Source: Oxytricha trifallax (taxonomy: Eukaryota; Ciliophora; Spirotrichea; Sporadotrichida; Oxytrichidae). Taken from it: a DNA stretch of 64,000 bases. Positions within the stretch are counted from its first letter, which is position 1, and each line of letters begins with the position of its first letter. Shown here piece by piece: positions 60,472 through 64,000 of this stretch. Below the pieces are notes generated by a model that worked only from the letters and a program-made list of their open reading frames with translations, did no database searches and was not told the origin of the DNA. The stretch lies in NCBI GenBank assembly GCA_000711775.1, contig ARYC01000133.1:124001-188000 (forward strand), read 5' to 3'. A program made the position numbers and the translations under genes.

Positions 60472-61632
60472 ATGTCATATGATCCTTGGGATACAGTCTC
60501 AATTACAATAGGTTGGATATATTTTGCTGCCTGGAGTATCTCTTTCTATCCTTAAATTTTCATAAATTACAAGAGGAAGAGGTAGGTTTTTTCATTAATG
60601 AATTAGCAGATTCTATTTTAATTTGATTTCTTATTATGCATGACGGTATATGGAAATGACGTAAACATAATAATTATAGTGTTGATGGATTTTCAATTGA
60701 ATTTGCGATGCTGAATCCGCAAGGGTTCTTTTTTTATTCATTCTACTCGATAGCCGGTTTTGTAAACCCTACTAAAGTCACAGGGACAGTAAGATTATCA
60801 GTGGAATTTTTAATATACTTGATTTAGGTTGCGCCTAATGACTTGTTCTTCGCTGTTCATGCATTCGCTATTTCAGCATGCCAGTTTTCACAGATCTTCG
60901 TCTATGAAGTATAAAAAATGTCTTTTTAGTTAAATAGGAAAATTGATTAATTGTATTATAAGCATTTAGTTCAGTAATATCCTTAATTAATTAGAGAGGA
61001 GCAATGCAAAAGAAACTTTCATGGTGGCCTGTAGCATTAGTATCAGTAGAATGGATATTTGTGTTAATTCTATTCTCTATTGAAGTCTCAGGTACTCAAT
61101 TGAATGATTAAATCAGCACATTAAGAGTTGCTGGATACTGCAAAGCTTTGATTACGTTTGTCAAATACATGCCTTAAGTAAGAATATTATTAAGACTACT
61201 CCTTGATATGAAATTTGACGTCATTAAATAAAAAATGTTTAATCTACTTTGTGACAGGTGTATCTTAACTGGAAAAGAAAGAGCACAGTTGGATGGTCTA
61301 TCGAAAATATAGTTTTGGATTTGACAGGTGGAACTTTCTCATTGTTACAACAAATCATTGATAGTACAGCAAGAGGATAACCATTTTTTGGAACTGACTC
61401 TTTTAACATTGTGAAATTTATGCTCTCAATTATGTCTATCTTCTTTGATTGCATATTCTTATTTCAACATTACGTGCTCTATAAAGATGCTTGGAAAAAA
61501 AAGAAAAATCAAGATAAATTGGTAAGATTAGTGAGGATTTTATGTTAAAAATTTTAGAATCAAGAAAACGACAGAATGATCAACAAGTCTGATAACATTA
61601 GAGAAAACAACACTTTTGATGATTATCCTTGA
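60472..61632 (+). CDS. Cystinosin-like lysosomal cystine transporter
   Basis: PQ-loop family proton-coupled exporter of cystine from lysosomes. Start ATG 60472 ([20 protein letters not shown]), stop TGA 61630-61632. Both PQ-loop motifs are visible: [19 protein letters not shown] and [18 protein letters not shown], each in a hydrophobic hairpin, with further membrane helices ([17 protein letters not shown]). Introns that keep the frame: 60592-60679 (88 bp), 60789-60837 (49 bp), one near 60918-60967, one ending at 61257 (GTAAGA...GACAG), and one near 61521-61556. The C-terminal tail is charged and ends FDDYP, without the GYDQL lysosomal signal of animals; the final FDDYP could serve in sorting, but that is speculation. 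No IES needed to read it. It converges on the copper-transporter gene. Confidence 0.92.
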
Positions 61633-61766
61633 AAGGAGTATGACTTTTAAATTAAAAAGAAGTGTTTGAATCCAATAATATTAATAATAACTTATAAAGC
61701 TTAATAACTCAATAATTGCATATAAATCTATTAGTTGATCTCCCTTAAGTCTTAACTTAATTTTTC

Positions 61767-62309
61767 TCATTGATGAGCTGCTATCTTTTTATATCCTAAA
61801 TTTAGCATCCTTTATTTGATATATATTCTGTCCTTAATCAATTCAAAAATCAAATTAGATCCTGCAAATCCCACACAGAAAATTGCAATGATTCCAAAGT
61901 TATAAGTCATGGCTATAAGCATAAGGAAGTAAGTGCTTGTTTTTGCAATAAATTAAAGCACGGTGTCCAAAAGATGCTTCAACACTAAAATCTTTCTAGA
62001 ATGTTTTCCATTCTTATCCTATAGCTCTGATTTATTGATGTGATGTGAGCTATTCGCAGCAGTTTACTTTTCCAATTACTCTTCTCTATTCTTTTCATAC
62101 CATCTTATAAAAGGTACTGCTTCTACTATGAAAGCCAAAGTGAAGGCAAAGACCAAGGATCCAAAGTAGAGACCTGGGGAAGTTGCGTTCCAATTCTCAA
62201 ACAGCACCCAAGGAATTTTATTTGTGAAATCGAGACTCATTTGCATGCAGTAGGTCATTTACTCATCTGATTTGTACTTCGCTTCACGACACCAGGGATC
62301 TGGATTCAT
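61767..62309 (-). CDS. Ctr-family copper transporter (SLC31)
   Basis: Intronless frame of 181 codons, start ATG 62309 (MNPDPWCREAKYKSDEQMTY), stop TGA 61767-61769. Ctr proteins form a trimeric channel for Cu(I) uptake. Visible: Met-containing N-terminus (MTYCMQMSLDF), first helix SPGLYFGSLVFAFTLAFIVE, a charged loop with HH, second helix HLLDTVLQFIAKTSTYFLML carrying the diagnostic MLIAMTYN (MxxxM) motif, and third helix with GFAGSN in place of the GxxxG packing motif. Size (about 180 residues) and topology fit the family. The N-terminal Met cluster is short. Stop lies 134 bp from the cystinosin stop, tail to tail. Confidence 0.93.
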
Positions 62310-62769
62310 TTTATCAATAATTAAGCAATAAACTAATTAAATACATTTAAATTGATTTATTATGCTTCAATATTCATCGAAAAATATAAAAAATCTGAAA
62401 CTAAAATAGCATAAAGAGTAGAAATAGTTTAAAATATATATATATATATATATAAAAGTTAGAAGTCAGAAATAGTATATTTTGTCTCTTTTTATTTTAG
62501 AAATTAAACAAAGAATCTCAAATCAATGTGTATAAATAGTACAAAGATCCTTATTTTAATTTTAATCGTTCTTTAAATTAATAAAGATTGAAAATATATA
62601 TAAAATAATTTCTAATTTAATAAATCATCTGATACTAAGTTTATAATCTCAATTTATTGCAAAATTAATTTAATTTGCAATAAATAAAAAAATTAATCAT
62701 CATGTCAATTTTCATATTCTCTATTTAGTATTTTCTGTTTTTTGAATAGTAAAATATTTATATCAATCT
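62310..62769. other. AT-rich intergenic region with TA microsatellite
   Basis: Contains an alternating A/T run at 62434-62454 and no supported gene. It should hold the promoters of the Ctr gene (leftward) and of the gene starting at 62770 (rightward). Confidence 0.5.
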
Positions 62770-63190
62770 ATGTTTGGAAGCGGTTCGAACCAACAATAAT
62801 AATAATATGCCAATCTTTTTGGAGTTAGAGCGAGCTCGGCTAACTCTTTGTATGGGGTGGCAGCTCCATTTTAGTTAAATTAACAGTAGCAATAGAAAAT
62901 TCTATATGTACCAGGTGTTATAAACAATTTGGCCACTAATCCAATATCTCAGATTAATTTTTAGCAGTAGCAGACACAAAACAAATTTATATAGAGGAGC
63001 CCAAACAATTTTGCTATCAGTCCTCAGACAACAAGTGGTGGAATATAATATTGCTAAATTAAATCTAATTTAATAAATTAAGATGAAATATAATGTAAAG
63101 GTTCAGCAAGTTTTTTAAATTGGACTCATTAGTTAGCCAATAAAAATTTATACACTGTTCAGCAATAGATGATTATAAAAAATTAAATTT
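62770..63190 (+). CDS. 5' part of an unknown Q/N-rich protein
   Basis: Start ATG 62770 (MFGSGSNQQQQQYANLFGVR). Coding character is strong for about 95 codons (ILYVPGVINNLATNPISQIN, RSPNNFAISPQTTSGG), with several Q runs from TAA/TAG. A plausible continuation, GSASFLNWTHQLANKN near 63100-63150, follows an AT-rich join. A long hairpin begins at 63193 and no continuation is seen before the window ends. FG pairs and low complexity recall FG-nucleoporins, but that is only a guess. The rest of the gene must lie beyond the hairpin or elsewhere. Confidence 0.55.
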
Positions 63191-63192
63191 CA

Positions 63193-63614
63193 AGAACCAA
63201 AGTTGGTGTCTAGATTTTTTTATAAAAAACTTCAAATTCCAAAGTCGTTGCATGATTAGTTTTTACCTTTATGATCAGATCTTGTTTTTCTACCCCCACA
63301 AAAATTATTATTTTTATTAGAATTTTACTTTTCATCTTCTGAATCGAAATCCTTCATGACATCTCGATCATATGAGATCATATTATACTTTTATATTATC
63401 ATATAATTATTTCAAGATAATATAAAAGTATAATATGATCGAGATGTCATGAAGGATTTCGATTCAGAAGATGAGAAGTAAAATTCTAATAAAAAATAAT
63501 AATTTTTGTGGGGGTAGGAAAACAAGATCTGAACATAAAGGTAAGAACTGATCATGCAACGACTTTGGAATTTGAGGTTTTTTATAAAAAAATCTAGACA
63601 CCAACTTTGGTTCT
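63193..63614. repeat. Long hairpin (about 0.2-kb arms)
   Basis: Left arm 63193-63399 and right arm 63417-63614 are reverse complements with a 17-bp loop and scattered differences; the left arm has an extra 10 bp (repeat of a GATCATA segment near 63367-63386). Just outside the right arm a second copy of an ACCAACTTTGG-like motif occurs (TTTGGCACCAACT at 63622-63635), suggesting nested or tandem ends. The reading frames in it (for example minus 63412-63646) are consequences of the palindrome and lack protein features. Probably a foldback element or IES. Confidence 0.8.
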
Positions 63615-64000
63615 CGAAAAAATTTGGCACCAACTAAGGCCTCCAAATTATGAATATTATAAAGTATGGAAATTTTTAAAGATTTATATTTTTTTCTTAA
63701 AAATTCTAAACATAAATTTTAATTTAATTGCACTAATTTTAATTATAATTTAATTTTAAATAGCTAATAATTTTTATGTTGATTTCATTAATGCCTCCTA
63801 ATTTATATATATTCTATTCTAATTCAATCTATGTAAAATTAGGGATATGTTATAATGGGAATTTAAGTAAAATATATATCAATATCTTCAACATGCTTAA
63901 AATTTCTACATTTTTATAACGTAAATTTATGAGCTTTCAAAGTAAGTATCAATCTTACTAGTAAATTTTAAGCAAAATTAAACCAATTAGTTTCTTTAAA
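63615..64000. other. AT-rich window end
   Basis: Nothing recognised; A/T runs only. Confidence 0.4.

Noticed and set aside
62776..62790. GGTTCGAACC resembling a tRNA B box
   Set aside because: No acceptor or T stem can be formed around it on either strand, and it lies inside the codons for GSGSNQ at the start of a protein-coding frame.
63412..63646. Two overlapping minus-strand ORFs in the terminal hairpin
   Set aside because: Both lie in the palindrome, mirror each other and have no domain or composition typical of the neighbouring proteins.

Overview
The window reads as germline (micronuclear) DNA of a spirotrich ciliate of the Oxytricha/Stylonychia/Tetmemena type. The evidence is: (i) every recognisable gene uses TAA and TAG as glutamine and stops only at TGA; (ii) genes carry very short GT-AG introns (about 30-60 bp); (iii) noncoding DNA is extremely AT-rich; (iv) a complete TBE (telomere-bearing element) transposon is present, with 76-78 bp inverted repeats that begin with C4A4 telomere-like sequence and an AAT target duplication; (v) at least one gene is broken by a sequence whose removal at a short direct repeat restores the frame, as expected of an internal eliminated sequence (IES). 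Ordinary ORF calling fragments almost every gene here because it treats TAA/TAG as stops, so most calls below were made by reading with the ciliate code.

Layout. 0.7-1.6 kb: Rab-like GTPase (minus). 1.9-6.7 kb: a helical-repeat protein (plus) interrupted by a 982-bp near-perfect hairpin IES. 7-11 kb: AT-rich DNA with uncertain coding fragments, a 521-bp G-tract-ended element with a 7-bp duplication, and a 176-codon ORF. 11.5-13.3 kb: an N-terminal gene fragment divergent from a TSG101/VPS23 (ESCRT-I) gene. 15.2-19.2 kb: the TBE transposon with its three ORFs (DDE transposase, 22-kDa protein, zinc-finger/kinase protein). 22-37.7 kb: a run of minus-strand, mostly coiled-coil genes. 37.8-44.0 kb: a large multipass membrane protein with a PAS domain (minus). 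44.5-51.2 kb: three plus-strand low-complexity genes, two of which carry copies of the same short inverted-repeat element in opposite orientations. 51.4-60.2 kb: a giant trithorax/MLL-like histone methyltransferase (PHD fingers, bromodomain, extended PHD, SET, post-SET; minus). 60.5-62.3 kb: cystinosin (plus) convergent with a Ctr copper transporter (minus). 62.8 kb to the end: the 5' part of a Q/N-rich gene followed by a second long hairpin.

Functionally these are ordinary housekeeping genes (vesicle traffic, endosomal sorting, lysosomal and metal transport, chromatin, cytoskeletal-type coiled coils) of separate somatic nanochromosomes, lying side by side in the germline with transposons and IES between and inside them. 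Exon/IES boundaries are reported only where splicing or excision restores a reading frame; several gene ends remain unresolved because MDSs may be missing, short or scrambled.
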